DNA of 64,000 nucleotides from Methanoregulaceae archaeon UXB-2016 (GTDB lineage Archaea; Halobacteriota; Methanomicrobia; Methanomicrobiales; Methanospirillaceae), in contig SISS01000015.1 in the NCBI GenBank assembly GCA_004332335.1, positions 62,001-126,000 of the forward strand, given 5' to 3'. Position 1 is the stretch's first letter. Every line of letters begins with the position of its first letter. The notes beneath the pieces are model-generated. The model searched no databases and was not told the DNA's origin. It was given only the letters and a program-made list of their open reading frames with translations. This document shows, in pieces, positions 43,218 through 51,420 of this stretch. The position numbers and the translations under genes were made by a program.

Positions 43218-43729
43218 GCCGGCGGCTTCGCGGCGAGGGGCTCGTCGGCGGCAGCTTCGGCAACATGTCCGTGCGCGATGGGAACGCGATGCAGATCACC
43301 CAGACCGGCTGCTATCTCGACGAACCCGGGAGCCCGGTCCGCCTGCCCCTGATCGGGCAGGCCCCGTCGAACGCCTCGTCCGAGTACCGCGTCCATCGGG
43401 CAGTCTACCTCGAGAGCCCCCACCGCGCGATCGTCCACGCCCACCCGGTACACGCGGTCGCGGCCTCGCTCCTCTACGACGAGATCGAACCGCTCGACTC
43501 GGAGGGGCAGATGCTCTGCCCGCGGATCCCGGTCGTGGAGGGGATGCCGGGCAGCCCCGAACTCGCCAGGGCCGTGGCGGATGCGCTCCGGCTCCGGAGC
43601 CTCGTCCTCGTGCGGGGTCACGGCACCTTTGCCGGCGGCGCGAACCTCGACGAGGCATGCCTCTATACCTCGCTTGCCGAACATGCCTGTCGCGTGCTCC
43701 TCCTGGTCGAGGCGCACCGGCGCCGCTGA
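43190..43729 (+). CDS. Class II aldolase (fuculose-1-phosphate aldolase-like)
   Basis: 179-aa zinc aldolase of the FucA/adducin family. Metal ligands are in IVHAHPVHAVAASL and VLVRGHGTFAGGANLDEACL; GGSFGNMSVRDG is the phosphate-binding strand. In Methanocaldococcus the homologue MJ1418 cleaves fuculose-1-phosphate and is used in lactaldehyde formation; in bacterial 5'-deoxyadenosine salvage a class II aldolase cleaves 5-deoxyribulose-1-phosphate. Directly upstream of a nucleoside phosphorylase and a 5'-deoxyadenosine deaminase, it fits the latter role here. GAGGA precedes the ATG. Confidence 0.85.
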   Translation: MLDQEFERIGRRLRGEGLVGGSFGNMSVRDGNAMQITQTGCYLDEPGSPVRLPLIGQAPSNASSEYRVHRAVYLESPHRAIVHAHPVHAVAASLLYDEIEPLDSEGQMLCPRIPVVEGMPGSPELARAVADALRLRSLVLVRGHGTFAGGANLDEACLYTSLAEHACRVLLLVEAHRRR

Positions 43730-43742
43730 GGAGGGATCGGCA

Positions 43743-44414
43743 CTGCTCGCGATCATCGGTGGCACAAGCCTGCTCGACTGCCCGTTTCCCCCGCTGGTCC
43801 CGCGGCCTATCGCGACCCCGTTCGGGACCGCGACCGTGCTCGCCGGGGACGGGGCTCTGCTCCTGCTCCGGCATCAGGGGGACCGGCCTCCGCACCGGAT
43901 CAACCACCGGGCGCATCTCGCCGCCCTCGCCCTGGCGGGTGCGGACCGGGTCGTGCTGATCGGCTCGACCGGCTCCCTCCGGCCCGAGCACGCCCCGGGT
44001 TCGCTCCTGGTCCCGGACGACTACGCGACCACAGCGCCCGTGCCGACAATCCACGACCGGGCGATCGTGCACGTCTGCCCGGGGTTCTCCGAGGCCATGA
44101 GGGCGCAGCTCGCGGCGATCGTGCCCGAGGCGCACCACGGCGGCGTCTACGTCCAGACCCCCGGTCCGCGCCTCGAGAGCCGAGCCGAGATCCGTGCCAT
44201 CGCCGCGTACGGCGACGTGGTCGGGATGACCTGTGCCTCCGAGGCGACGCTCGCGAACGAGCTCGGCCTCGAAGTGGCCGCGCTCTGCACGGTCGAGAAC
44301 TACGCCCACGGCCTCGAGGAGGGCCGGGTCTCGTACGAGGCGATCGTCGAGGCCGCAAAGGCGAACCGCGACCGGATGGCCCGGCTTGTCAGCCGGATCA
44401 TCGAGAGGATGTGA
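43743..44414 (+). CDS. Methylthioadenosine/methylthioinosine phosphorylase-type nucleoside phosphorylase
   Basis: About 223 aa, PNP/MTAP family: LLAIIGGTSLLDCP at the N-terminus (usually M-L-G-I-I-G-G-T), LIGSTGSLRPEHAPGSLLVP, GVYVQTPGPRLESRAEIRAI and VGMTCASEATLANELGLEVA. It phosphorolyses 5'-deoxy- or 5'-methylthio-inosine. No ATG, GTG or TTG lies at the expected start: a CTG at 43743 follows GGAGGG by 7 bp and gives the family N-terminus, whereas the in-frame ATG at 43683 lies inside the aldolase gene and adds an unrelated 20 residues. A CTG start is inferred. Confidence 0.85.
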   Translation: MLAIIGGTSLLDCPFPPLVPRPIATPFGTATVLAGDGALLLLRHQGDRPPHRINHRAHLAALALAGADRVVLIGSTGSLRPEHAPGSLLVPDDYATTAPVPTIHDRAIVHVCPGFSEAMRAQLAAIVPEAHHGGVYVQTPGPRLESRAEIRAIAAYGDVVGMTCASEATLANELGLEVAALCTVENYAHGLEEGRVSYEAIVEAAKANRDRMARLVSRIIERM

Positions 44415-44421
44415 GACGACA

Positions 44422-45738
44422 ATGGAGACCGAGATCTTCGAGAAGCGGGTGCCGCTCCTGATCAGGGGCGTGTGCCATGGGGGCCGGACCGTCGATGTGG
44501 CGATCGCCGGAGACGGGACGATCGCCGAGATCGGCGAGCGGGTCGGGCGCGAGCACGAGCACGACTACGTGATCGAGGGGCGGGGCCGAGTGCTTCTGCC
44601 CGGGCTCGCGAACACACATACGCACGCGGCCATGACCCTCCTCCGGGGGTACGCGGACGACATGCTCCTGCAGCCCTGGCTCTCCGAGCGGATCTGGCCG
44701 CTCGAGGCCCACCTGCAGGCCGACGACGTCTACTGGGGCACGCGCCTCGCCTGCCTTGAGATGGTCATGACCGGCACGATCGGGTTCAACGACATGTACT
44801 TCTTCATGGAGTCGGCCGCCCGGGCTGCGGACGAGGCAGGCCTTCGTGCGATCCTGAGCTACGGCTTCATCGATCTCGGCGACCCAGAGAAGCGCGAGCA
44901 CGAGTGCAGGGCGACCGAAGGGCTCGCCGATCACGTCGCGCGGATGGCGAACCCGCGGATCGGCGCGGCCGTCGGCCCTCACGCGGTCTACACGGTCTCG
45001 GCGGAGGGGCGGGCCTGGTGCGCCGGGTTCGCGAAGGAGCACGGCCTCGGGGTCCACGTCCACCTTGCCGAGACCCGGACAGAGGTCGACGACGCGGTCA
45101 CGGCCACGGGGAAGCGCCCCGTGCAACACCTGGACGAGGCGGGGCTCCTGGGGCCGCGCACGGTCGTGGCCCACGGCTGCTGGCTCGATGACGCCGAGTG
45201 CGGACTGCTCGCCGAGCGGGGCACGACCATATCGCACAACCCGGCCTCGAACATGAAGCTCGCGACCGGGCGCGCCATGCCCTACCCGGACCTGAAGGCG
45301 GCCGGCGCCAGGGTCGCGCTCGGCACGGACGGCTGCGCCTCGAACAACAACCTCGACCTCTTCGAGGAGATGAAGACGGCGGCCCTCCTCCAGAAGTTCG
45401 CCTGGAACGACCCGACCACGCTCCCTGCGGCCGAGGCGCTCGAACTCGCGACGGTCCACGCCCACGCCGCGCTCGGGTGGGCCGGCGGCCGGCTCGAGGC
45501 CGGGGCTCCGGCCGACCTGATCCTGCTCGAGATCGCGACGCCCTGCAACACCCCGCTTCATCACCCGGTCTCGAACGCGGTCTACGCCTGCTCGGGCAGC
45601 GCGGTCACGACCACGATCTGCGACGGGCGCGTGCTCATGCACGAGCGCGTGGTCCCGGGCGCGGCAGAGGTTCTGGCAGGGGCGCGGCAGGCAGCCACCT
45701 CGCTCCTGGGCAGGGCGGCCGCGGCGCGCGGGGATTAA
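44422..45738 (+). CDS. dadD: 5'-deoxyadenosine / methylthioadenosine / SAH deaminase
   Basis: 438-aa amidohydrolase that deaminates the adenine of 5'-deoxyadenosine, methylthioadenosine and S-adenosylhomocysteine. Metal-binding residues: PGLANTHTHAAMTLLRG (about residues 62-78), GVHVHLAETRTE, VVAHGCWLDD and LGTDGCASNNNLDLFEEMK. It follows the phosphorylase by 7 bp. 5'-Deoxyadenosine is the by-product of radical SAM enzymes, which are numerous in methanogens, so this run of genes removes and recycles it through inosine-type intermediates. Confidence 0.92.
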   Translation: METEIFEKRVPLLIRGVCHGGRTVDVAIAGDGTIAEIGERVGREHEHDYVIEGRGRVLLPGLANTHTHAAMTLLRGYADDMLLQPWLSERIWPLEAHLQADDVYWGTRLACLEMVMTGTIGFNDMYFFMESAARAADEAGLRAILSYGFIDLGDPEKREHECRATEGLADHVARMANPRIGAAVGPHAVYTVSAEGRAWCAGFAKEHGLGVHVHLAETRTEVDDAVTATGKRPVQHLDEAGLLGPRTVVAHGCWLDDAECGLLAERGTTISHNPASNMKLATGRAMPYPDLKAAGARVALGTDGCASNNNLDLFEEMKTAALLQKFAWNDPTTLPAAEALELATVHAHAALGWAGGRLEAGAPADLILLEIATPCNTPLHHPVSNAVYACSGSAVTTTICDGRVLMHERVVPGAAEVLAGARQAATSLLGRAAAARGD

Positions 45739-45745
45739 AAAAGAG

Positions 45746-47446
45746 TTACGCGGTCTGGATCCGCGAGGCGTTCTCGAGGCCGAGCTCGGCGATCGAGACC
45801 TCGCGCATTTTGTATTTCTGGATCTTGCCCGAGACCGACATGGGAAAGTCGTCGGCGAATTTTACATATCTCGGGATCTTGAAGTGGGCGATCTTTCCAC
45901 GGCAGAAGTCGCGGATCTCGTCCACGGTCGCGGTCTCGCCCTCCTTGAGCGCGACCCAGGCCATCAGCTCCTCGCCGTACTTCTCGTCGGGGACGCCGAT
46001 CACGTAGACGTCGCGGACCTTCGGGTGGTGGTGGAGGAACTCCTCGATCTCGCGGGGATAGAGGTTCTCGCCGCCCCGGATCACCATGTCCTTGAGCCGT
46101 CCCTCGATCTTGAAGTAGCCCTCCTCGTCCATCACCCCGAGGTCGCCCGTGTGGTTCCAGCCGTTCCGGTCCAGGGTCAGGTGGGTCGCGGAAGGGTTGT
46201 TGTAGTAACACTTCATGACCATGTAGCCCCGTGCGCAGATTTCGCCGATCTCGCCGCGCGGCAGGATCCGGCCAGTGACCGGGTCGATGATCTTCAACTC
46301 GGCGTGAGGGAAGGCCTTGCCGATGGTCGAAACGCGCCGCTCGACCGGGTCGTCGGTCGTGGTCATGGTGACCCCGGGGGAGGTCTCGGTCTGGCCGTAG
46401 ACGATCACGATCTCGGACATGTTCATGCGGGTGTTGACCGCCTTCATCACCTCGACCGGGCAGGGCGAGCCGGCCATGATCCCGGTCCGGAGCGTGCCGA
46501 GGTAGTAGTTCTTGAAGTTGGGGTGCTCGAGTTCGGCGATGAACATGGTTGGGACGCCGTGAAGGGCCGTGCATCCCTCGTCCTGGACCGTTCGGAGGAC
46601 GGCCTCGGCGTCGAAGGCCGGCCCCGGCAGGACCATGGTCGAGCCGTGGGTCATGCTGGCCATGTTCGAGAGAACCATGCCGAAGCAGTGATAGAACGGC
46701 ACGGGAATGCAGAGCCGGTCCTTCTCGGTAAAGCGCATCCCCTCGCCGATGATGTAGCCGTTGTTCAGCACGCCGTGATGGGTCAGCACCACGCCCTTCG
46801 GGAAGCCGGTCGTGCCGCTCGTGTACTGGATGTTGATCGGGTCGTCGAAGTCGAGGGTCTCAGCGCGCGCCGCGAGGTCGTCGTGGCTGATCACCTCGCC
46901 CTTCTCAAGCACCTCGCTCCAGCGGAACATGCCATTGTACGGGATCTCTCCGGCAAAGATCGCTGTCTTGAGGAACGGATATTTCTCGGACCGGATCCGG
47001 CCGGCCTTGCACTCGTAGGCCTCGGGGCAGGCCTCGTAGAACATCCCTACATAGTCCGAGGTCTTGAACCGGCCCTGGACGATCAGGGTCTGGATCTCGG
47101 CCTGCTTGAGCGCGTACTCGAGCTCGTATGTCCGGTAGGCCGGGTTGATGTTGACAAGGATCGCGCCGATCTTGGCAGTCGCGAACTGCGTCACGATCCA
47201 CTCGGCGTGGTTCATCATCCAGATGCCGACGCGATCGCCCTTCTCGACACCGAGGGCCATCAGGCCGCGCGCGAGCCCGTCGACCCGCTCCTTCAGCTCC
47301 CGGTAGGTCCAGCGGATCCCCTGATGAACCGAGACGATCGCCTCGTTCTCGGGGTATCGGGTGGCAATCTCATCGAACATCTCCCCCATCGACTTCCCGA
47401 TCAGGGGGATCTCGGCCGATCCGGTCGCGTAGCTGATCAGCACCAT
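45746..47446 (-). CDS. AMP-binding acyl-CoA synthetase
   Basis: 566-aa adenylate-forming enzyme activating a carboxylic acid to its CoA thioester. ANL motifs: A3 QYTSGTTGFPKGVVLTHHG, A5 VYGQTETSPGVTM, A7 NHTGDLGVMDEEGYF, A8 GRLKDMVIRGGENLYPREIE and the catalytic Lys in FPMSVSGKIQKY. Closest in architecture to medium-/long-chain fatty acyl-CoA synthetases (FadD3/YngI type). Substrate is open; fatty or aromatic acids scavenged from syntrophic partners are possible. It converges on dadD, with a T-rich CTTTTTTAATC on its strand after the stop. Confidence 0.9.
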   Translation of the reverse strand: MVLISYATGSAEIPLIGKSMGEMFDEIATRYPENEAIVSVHQGIRWTYRELKERVDGLARGLMALGVEKGDRVGIWMMNHAEWIVTQFATAKIGAILVNINPAYRTYELEYALKQAEIQTLIVQGRFKTSDYVGMFYEACPEAYECKAGRIRSEKYPFLKTAIFAGEIPYNGMFRWSEVLEKGEVISHDDLAARAETLDFDDPINIQYTSGTTGFPKGVVLTHHGVLNNGYIIGEGMRFTEKDRLCIPVPFYHCFGMVLSNMASMTHGSTMVLPGPAFDAEAVLRTVQDEGCTALHGVPTMFIAELEHPNFKNYYLGTLRTGIMAGSPCPVEVMKAVNTRMNMSEIVIVYGQTETSPGVTMTTTDDPVERRVSTIGKAFPHAELKIIDPVTGRILPRGEIGEICARGYMVMKCYYNNPSATHLTLDRNGWNHTGDLGVMDEEGYFKIEGRLKDMVIRGGENLYPREIEEFLHHHPKVRDVYVIGVPDEKYGEELMAWVALKEGETATVDEIRDFCRGKIAHFKIPRYVKFADDFPMSVSGKIQKYKMREVSIAELGLENASRIQTA

Positions 47447-47551
47447 TCGTTACCTGTTTATGACGGCAGGAATATAGCAGTGCTGATAGGCCTCGTCGGG
47501 TTCGAGAGAAGAAGAAATTTAAGCTCGGCGACCAACAAAATATACTGCATT

Positions 47552-47701
47552 GGGGTCGTGGCCTAGTCCGGAATGGCGACGGGCTCCAGCGGTTTCGTGC
47601 GGGTGATGAACAATGGGTCTACTGATTGGTGATGACCCGTTGGAGCACTGACGCACATCGGAGAGACCCGTCGATCGTGAGTTCAAATCTCACCGACCCC
47701 A
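47552..47701 (+). tRNA. tRNA-Trp (anticodon CCA) with 76-nt intron
   Basis: Exon 1 47552-47589 and exon 2 47666-47701. Acceptor GGGGTCG/CGACCCC with discriminator A (47701), D-stem GCC/GGC, anticodon stem ACGGG/CCCGT, T-arm GTGAG-TTCAAAT-CTCAC; CCA not encoded. The loop CTCCAGA has anticodon CCA at 47586-47588. Intron 47590-47665 lies at the canonical 37/38 position: CTCC of exon 1 pairs with GGAG (47660-47663), flanked by three-base bulges AGC and AGA, forming a bulge-helix-bulge for the splicing endonuclease. Promoter CAAAATATAC at about 47536-47545. Confidence 0.95.
47590..47665 (+). ncRNA. Box C/D guide RNA within the tRNA-Trp intron
   Basis: Box C GTGATGA (47603-47609), D' CTGA (47622-47625), C' GTGATGA (47629-47635), D CTGA (47648-47651); terminal stem GTGCG/CGCAC closes the RNA. 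The D guide (TTGGAGC at 47640-47646) pairs with exon 1 around the anticodon; the fifth base upstream of D (G47643) faces C34. The D' guide (47613-47620) pairs with positions 36-43 of spliced tRNA, its fifth base G47617 facing C39. This is the arrangement known from haloarchaeal tRNA-Trp introns, which direct methylation of nucleotides 34 and 39. Confidence 0.9.
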
Positions 47702-47707
47702 CATTTC

Positions 47708-48248
47708 TCAGGTCATCTGGCTCTTCTTCCGGTGAGACTGTTCCATCGCGTTCTGATCGCCGGCCTCCGCCTCGCGGTAGAGGGGCGCCGATATCTCCCC
47801 GTCGTCCTCGAGATAACCGAGACGGACTCTCTCGATCGAGTCGATCCCCCTCGCCCGCAGCGAGGACTTGATATCGTCCATGGTCATGCGCTCTTTCTGC
47901 ATGACCTGCCGGCCCGGCTTCCCGTCCCGGATCAGCTCCATCGCCTCGCCCGAGACGAGCTTCTTGAACCCCGGAGAACGGTACTGGGCGAGTGACATCA
48001 GGTAGTTCGTCGCGAAGAGAGTTGCGGCCACGATCCGGCCGGCCGTGATGGACCGGTCGTTCGCGTTCAGGGCGGTCGAGACTGACTCGGAGATAATCAG
48101 GAGGAGAACGAGGTCGAACGGAGTCAGCTGGCTGAACTATGCTTGCCGATCAGCCGGAACGCCACCAGCAGCGTAAGTAGATCACGACGCCGCGGAGGAC
48201 GAGCTCGTAGACGGGAGACTCCGGCATGAGCAGTTGTTCAAGCGACAT
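47708..48248 (-). pseudogene. Frameshifted DUF421 (YetF-like) membrane protein
   Basis: Reading from the ATG at 48248: MSLEQLLMPESPVYELVLRG then VVIYL, after which the frame breaks to a stop. In the next frame TLLVAFRLIGK continues the second helix, and in a third frame QLTPFDLVLLLIISESVSTA continues to the C-terminal domain (LFATNYLMSLAQYRSPGFKK, IRDGKPGRQVMQKERMTMDD) ending at 47708. The join after GK lacks about three conserved residues. Two frameshifts inactivate the gene. The intact C-terminal frame alone (107 codons) would lack membrane helices. It ends 6 bp from tRNA-Trp. Confidence 0.8.
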
Positions 48249-48359
48249 GGTGAGCAGAAGAGTGGGATGTGTTTAAACCTTTCTGCGAATTGGCCCCCAT
48301 CAATCTCTATGTAGCACCATTGGTCCTCTTTCTGACATCAGGGATCGGGCGCGGGGCGA

Positions 48360-48400
48360 TTTTTTTAATACTGCCCCCCAACTAATGAGAGCACGCAGGG
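48360..48400 (+). promoter_or_regulatory. fae-hps promoter
   Basis: TTTTTTTAATACTG (48361-48374) serves as TATA region; AGGGGT (48397-48402) is the ribosome binding site before the ATG at 48411. Confidence 0.5.
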
Positions 48401-48410
48401 GTAATTGTCG

Positions 48411-49592
48411 ATGTATCTTATTGGAGAAGCACTGGTGGGCGACGGCCCCGAACTCGCCCATGTCGACCTGATGGTCGGAGACAAGAACGGCCCGGTCGGG
48501 CAGGCGTTCGCGAACGCCCTCTCGCAGCTCTCGGCCGGCCACACGCCGCTCCTCGCGGTGATCCGTCCGAACCTGATGACCAAGCCGGCGACGCTCGTGA
48601 TCCCGAAGGTGACCATGAAGAAGGGCGAGCAGGTCCGAGAGATGTTCGGGCCGGTCCAGGCCGCCGTGGCCAAGGGGATCGCAGACGCCCTCGAGGAGGG
48701 GGTCTTCGGTGATATCGACGTGGACGACATCGTCATCCTCGCCTCGATCTACCTGGCCCCCGACGCCGTGGACTACAACCGGATCTACCGGTACAATTAC
48801 GGCGCGACCAAGCTCGCGCTGACCCGGGCCCTCGAACGCTTCCCGCCGACAAAGACCCTGCTCTACGAGAAGGACCGCGCCGCCCACGCCGTGATGGGTT
48901 TCAAGGTCCAGCGTCTCTGGGACCCGCCGTACCTGCAGGTCGCGCTCGACCTGGTGAGCATGGACAAGATCCGGCAGGTGCTCGAGGAGCTCCCCGATTC
49001 GGACCACCTGATCATCGAGGCCGGCACCCCGACGATCAAGCAGTTCGGCCTCTCGGTGATCTCCGAGATCCGGAAGATCCGGCCGAACTCCTTCATCATC
49101 GCGGACATGAAGACCCTCGACACGGGCAACCTCGAGGCCCGGATGGCCGCCGATGCGACGGCCGACGCCATCGTCGTCTCGGGGCTGGCACCGCTCGCGA
49201 CGATCGAGAAGGTGCTGGCCGAGGCGAAGAAGACCGGGATCTACTCGGTGATCGACATGCTGAACGTCACGGACCCGGTCGCCATCATCGCCGCTCTCAA
49301 GATCAAGCCCGACATCGTCGAGCTCCACCGTGCGATCGACTGCGAGGAGTCCTGCCACGTCTGGGGCAACATCGAAGGGATGCGCCAGGCGGCCGGCGGC
49401 AAGCTTCTAGTCGCGACGGCCGGCGGGATCCGGGCTGAGAAGGTGCGCGAGGCGGTCTCGCTCGGCGCAGACATCCTGGTGGTCGGGCGCGCGATCACGG
49501 CCTCGAAGGACATCCGCCACTCGGCCGAAGAGTTCCTCGAGCAGCTCAACCGTGAGGAGATCGACCAGTTCCGGATCATGACCGATTTTTAG
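48411..49592 (+). CDS. fae-hps: Bifunctional formaldehyde-activating enzyme / 3-hexulose-6-phosphate synthase
   Basis: 393-aa fusion. Residues about 1-160 are Fae, which joins formaldehyde to tetrahydromethanopterin (GEALVGDGPELAHVDLMVGD, LLAVIRPNLMTKPATLVIPK, with the active-site His in LAHVDL). Residues about 165-393 are Hps, an orotidine-decarboxylase-fold aldolase (LQVALDLVSMDKIRQVLEEL, DMKTLDTGNLEARMAADATA, ATAGGIRAEKVREAVSLGAD). In methanogens it runs in the ribulose-monophosphate direction to make pentoses from hexulose-6-phosphate and traps the released formaldehyde. The ATG at 48411 is chosen over an in-frame TTG at 48405. Confidence 0.95.
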   Translation: MYLIGEALVGDGPELAHVDLMVGDKNGPVGQAFANALSQLSAGHTPLLAVIRPNLMTKPATLVIPKVTMKKGEQVREMFGPVQAAVAKGIADALEEGVFGDIDVDDIVILASIYLAPDAVDYNRIYRYNYGATKLALTRALERFPPTKTLLYEKDRAAHAVMGFKVQRLWDPPYLQVALDLVSMDKIRQVLEELPDSDHLIIEAGTPTIKQFGLSVISEIRKIRPNSFIIADMKTLDTGNLEARMAADATADAIVVSGLAPLATIEKVLAEAKKTGIYSVIDMLNVTDPVAIIAALKIKPDIVELHRAIDCEESCHVWGNIEGMRQAAGGKLLVATAGGIRAEKVREAVSLGADILVVGRAITASKDIRHSAEEFLEQLNREEIDQFRIMTDF

Positions 49593-49798
49593 GTCACGTG
49601 TTCCTAACCCTTCAAAAAATTTCTTTTTTATACCTGGGTAATACATACGACCGATTCTGTCTCCCCACGCATCGAAAGGCGAGAGGGCCCACAGAGATCC
49701 ATCATATACTCGAATCCGCCACGAGATTCCTCATTTCTCCTTTCCTGTCACTTTCAAACCATTAAGGATATAATCTCTATATTCTAACATTTTTGATC

Positions 49799-50554
49799 AT
49801 GGATGTAACACTTATCTCAAAAATGTTTGAGGAATTGCCCAGACAAGGTCCCGGATCGGATGAATCAACTGCTCATGCATATTCTCAGATTCCCACAATT
49901 CCCAAAGGGGGGAAAATACTTGATATCGGGTGTGGATCGGGTATGCAGACTCTAACTCTTGCAAGGCTCTATCCCGATTGTATGATCACGGCAGTAGATG
50001 TCCATCAGCCATTTCTCGATGATCTTGAACTCCGGGCAAAGAATGCAGGATTCGATGGCAGAATTGTTCCTCATCGAGCGTCAATGGATAACCTCTCATT
50101 CGAAAAGGCCTCATTCGATATCATCTGGTCAGAAGGTTCTGCATTTATTATGGGATTATCTCCCGCTCTCAGGTACTGGAAAAATTTTTTGAAACCTGAT
50201 GGATGCCTGGTCGTATCGGATTGTACCTGGTTTACTGATTCGGCATCCGAAGAATGCAAGGAATTTATGGGTGCATCGTGCCCTGATATGAAATCAGAAC
50301 CCGATACTGAAGAAGTAATCCGGGATGCCGGGTATTCTATCATCAGCACATTCCGGCTTCCTGATTCAGGCTGGTGGGATCACTATTACTCTCCGTTAAC
50401 CGAAAGGATTCCATTTTTGAAAGAGACTCATGCGAAAAACAGTGATGCGCAGATGATCATCCGTGGATTAGAAAAGGAGATGGAGATTCATCGGAAGTAT
50501 TCGAATGAATATGGGTACACTTTTTTTGTTCTCAAAAACAGGTGTACGGATTGA
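49799..50554 (+). CDS. Class I SAM-dependent methyltransferase, AT-rich gene
   Basis: 251-aa methyltransferase: KILDIGCGSGMQTLTLARLY (motif I), AVDVHQPFLDDLELRAKNAG, IIWSEGSAFIMGL and FLKPDGCLVVSDCTWF. The C-terminal 100 residues form a substrate cap; its target is unknown. Codon choice is unlike all neighbours (many AAA, TTT, GAT, ATT, TCA codons), and the flanks are AT-rich too, so the gene was probably acquired from a low-GC methanogen or bacterium. TATA GGATATAATC lies at about 49765-49774. Confidence 0.85.
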   Translation: MDVTLISKMFEELPRQGPGSDESTAHAYSQIPTIPKGGKILDIGCGSGMQTLTLARLYPDCMITAVDVHQPFLDDLELRAKNAGFDGRIVPHRASMDNLSFEKASFDIIWSEGSAFIMGLSPALRYWKNFLKPDGCLVVSDCTWFTDSASEECKEFMGASCPDMKSEPDTEEVIRDAGYSIISTFRLPDSGWWDHYYSPLTERIPFLKETHAKNSDAQMIIRGLEKEMEIHRKYSNEYGYTFFVLKNRCTD

Positions 50555-50725
50555 GGTAGAGCGAGAGGTACGAGAGATCCTGATTGCCGGAATTATTCGA
50601 TGGACCATACCAGTTCTCTCTCCTGGCAGATGTCAAGGCCTGAATAGAGATACAGATGGATGGTCTCGGGATGGAGTCTGGGAGAACCCACCCGACCATT
50701 CCATCTCACAATGAAGTCCTTTTTC
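50555..50725. other. Intergenic region after methyltransferase
   Basis: GC content rises back to that of the chromosome. Together with the stem-loop and its downstream stretch to 50897 this is about 340 bp with no gene seen. Confidence 0.4.
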
Positions 50726-50765
50726 ATGACCGACGTTTTAGTCGGTCATCTCTTCTATATTTTTT
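50726..50765 (+). terminator. Stem-loop followed by T-rich tract
   Basis: ATGACCGAC (50726-50734), loop GTTTTA, GTCGGTCAT (50741-50749): perfect 9-bp stem, then CTCTTCTATATTTTTTTAC. It looks like a factor-independent terminator for + strand transcription, unusual in archaea where a T-tract alone usually suffices. Confidence 0.6.
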
Positions 50766-50897
50766 TACTGGCCGGCTCGAGACGCGGACAAGGACAGATT
50801 CTGAACGGACGAGCGCCAGGTCCTGCCCGAGCTCGCGACGGAGAACGGACGTCGCCCTCATGCCTTCCTTCACACGAAGTGAACCAAAAAAGGGGTC

Positions 50898-51374
50898 TCA
50901 GGACATCAGGAGCGACGCCCCGACGAACCCGAGCATCGCGAACGCGAAGACCAGGGAGAAGATGGCCCGACCGCGCCTTGAGCCGGCATCGGGTCCGATC
51001 GAGAGCCGCGCATGGAGCAGACCGGCCTGGAGAAGGTAGACGGCGTACCCGAGGATCACGGCCGCGCCCGCGCGGGGACCGAACGAGGCGAGCACGGCGA
51101 CCAGCGCTGCGACTGCGAATGCGAGGTTCGCAAACCCGACCTCGTACTGGAAGTAGGGGACCGGCACCGCCCACCCGAGCCGGGCGGCATCTTCGCGATG
51201 GAGGAGCACATGCGAGACGAAGGCGATCAGGCCGACGATGCCGACGGCGAGCACGGCAACGAGCGATACGCCGAGGGACTGGTTGCCGGAGAAGAGGAGA
51301 TAGAAGCCGAAGAAGATGCCGACTGTTGCGATGAGGTTTCTCACGATCGAGAGGCTCTGGATGAACGAGGCCAT
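50898..51374 (-). CDS. Four-helix membrane protein (DUF6790-like)
   Basis: 158-aa membrane protein with about four helices: LIATVGIFFGFYLLFSG, LVAVLAVGIVGLIAFVSHVL, FAVAALVAVLASFGPRAGAA and IFSLVFAFAMLGFVGASLLM, joined by short loops with WAVPVPYFQYEVGFANLAFA in the middle. This pattern recalls the small DUF6790 family, but I cannot confirm it. No motif for catalysis. It lies just ahead of the insertion sequence, whose left end begins 34 bp before the ATG. Confidence 0.65.
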   Translation of the reverse strand: MASFIQSLSIVRNLIATVGIFFGFYLLFSGNQSLGVSLVAVLAVGIVGLIAFVSHVLLHREDAARLGWAVPVPYFQYEVGFANLAFAVAALVAVLASFGPRAGAAVILGYAVYLLQAGLLHARLSIGPDAGSRRGRAIFSLVFAFAMLGFVGASLLMS

Positions 51375-51407
51375 GCATTACTTCTTCTATGCTGTGAGTT
51401 AAAGCCT

Positions 51408-51420
51408 GAGGAGGATAGCT
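51408..51420 (+). repeat. Left terminal inverted repeat of the insertion sequence
   Basis: GAGGAGGATAGCT; one mismatch to the right end. Confidence 0.65.

Noticed and set aside
47708..48031. 107-aa frame as an intact gene
   Set aside because: It is only the C-terminal domain of a DUF421 protein whose helices lie upstream in other frames.
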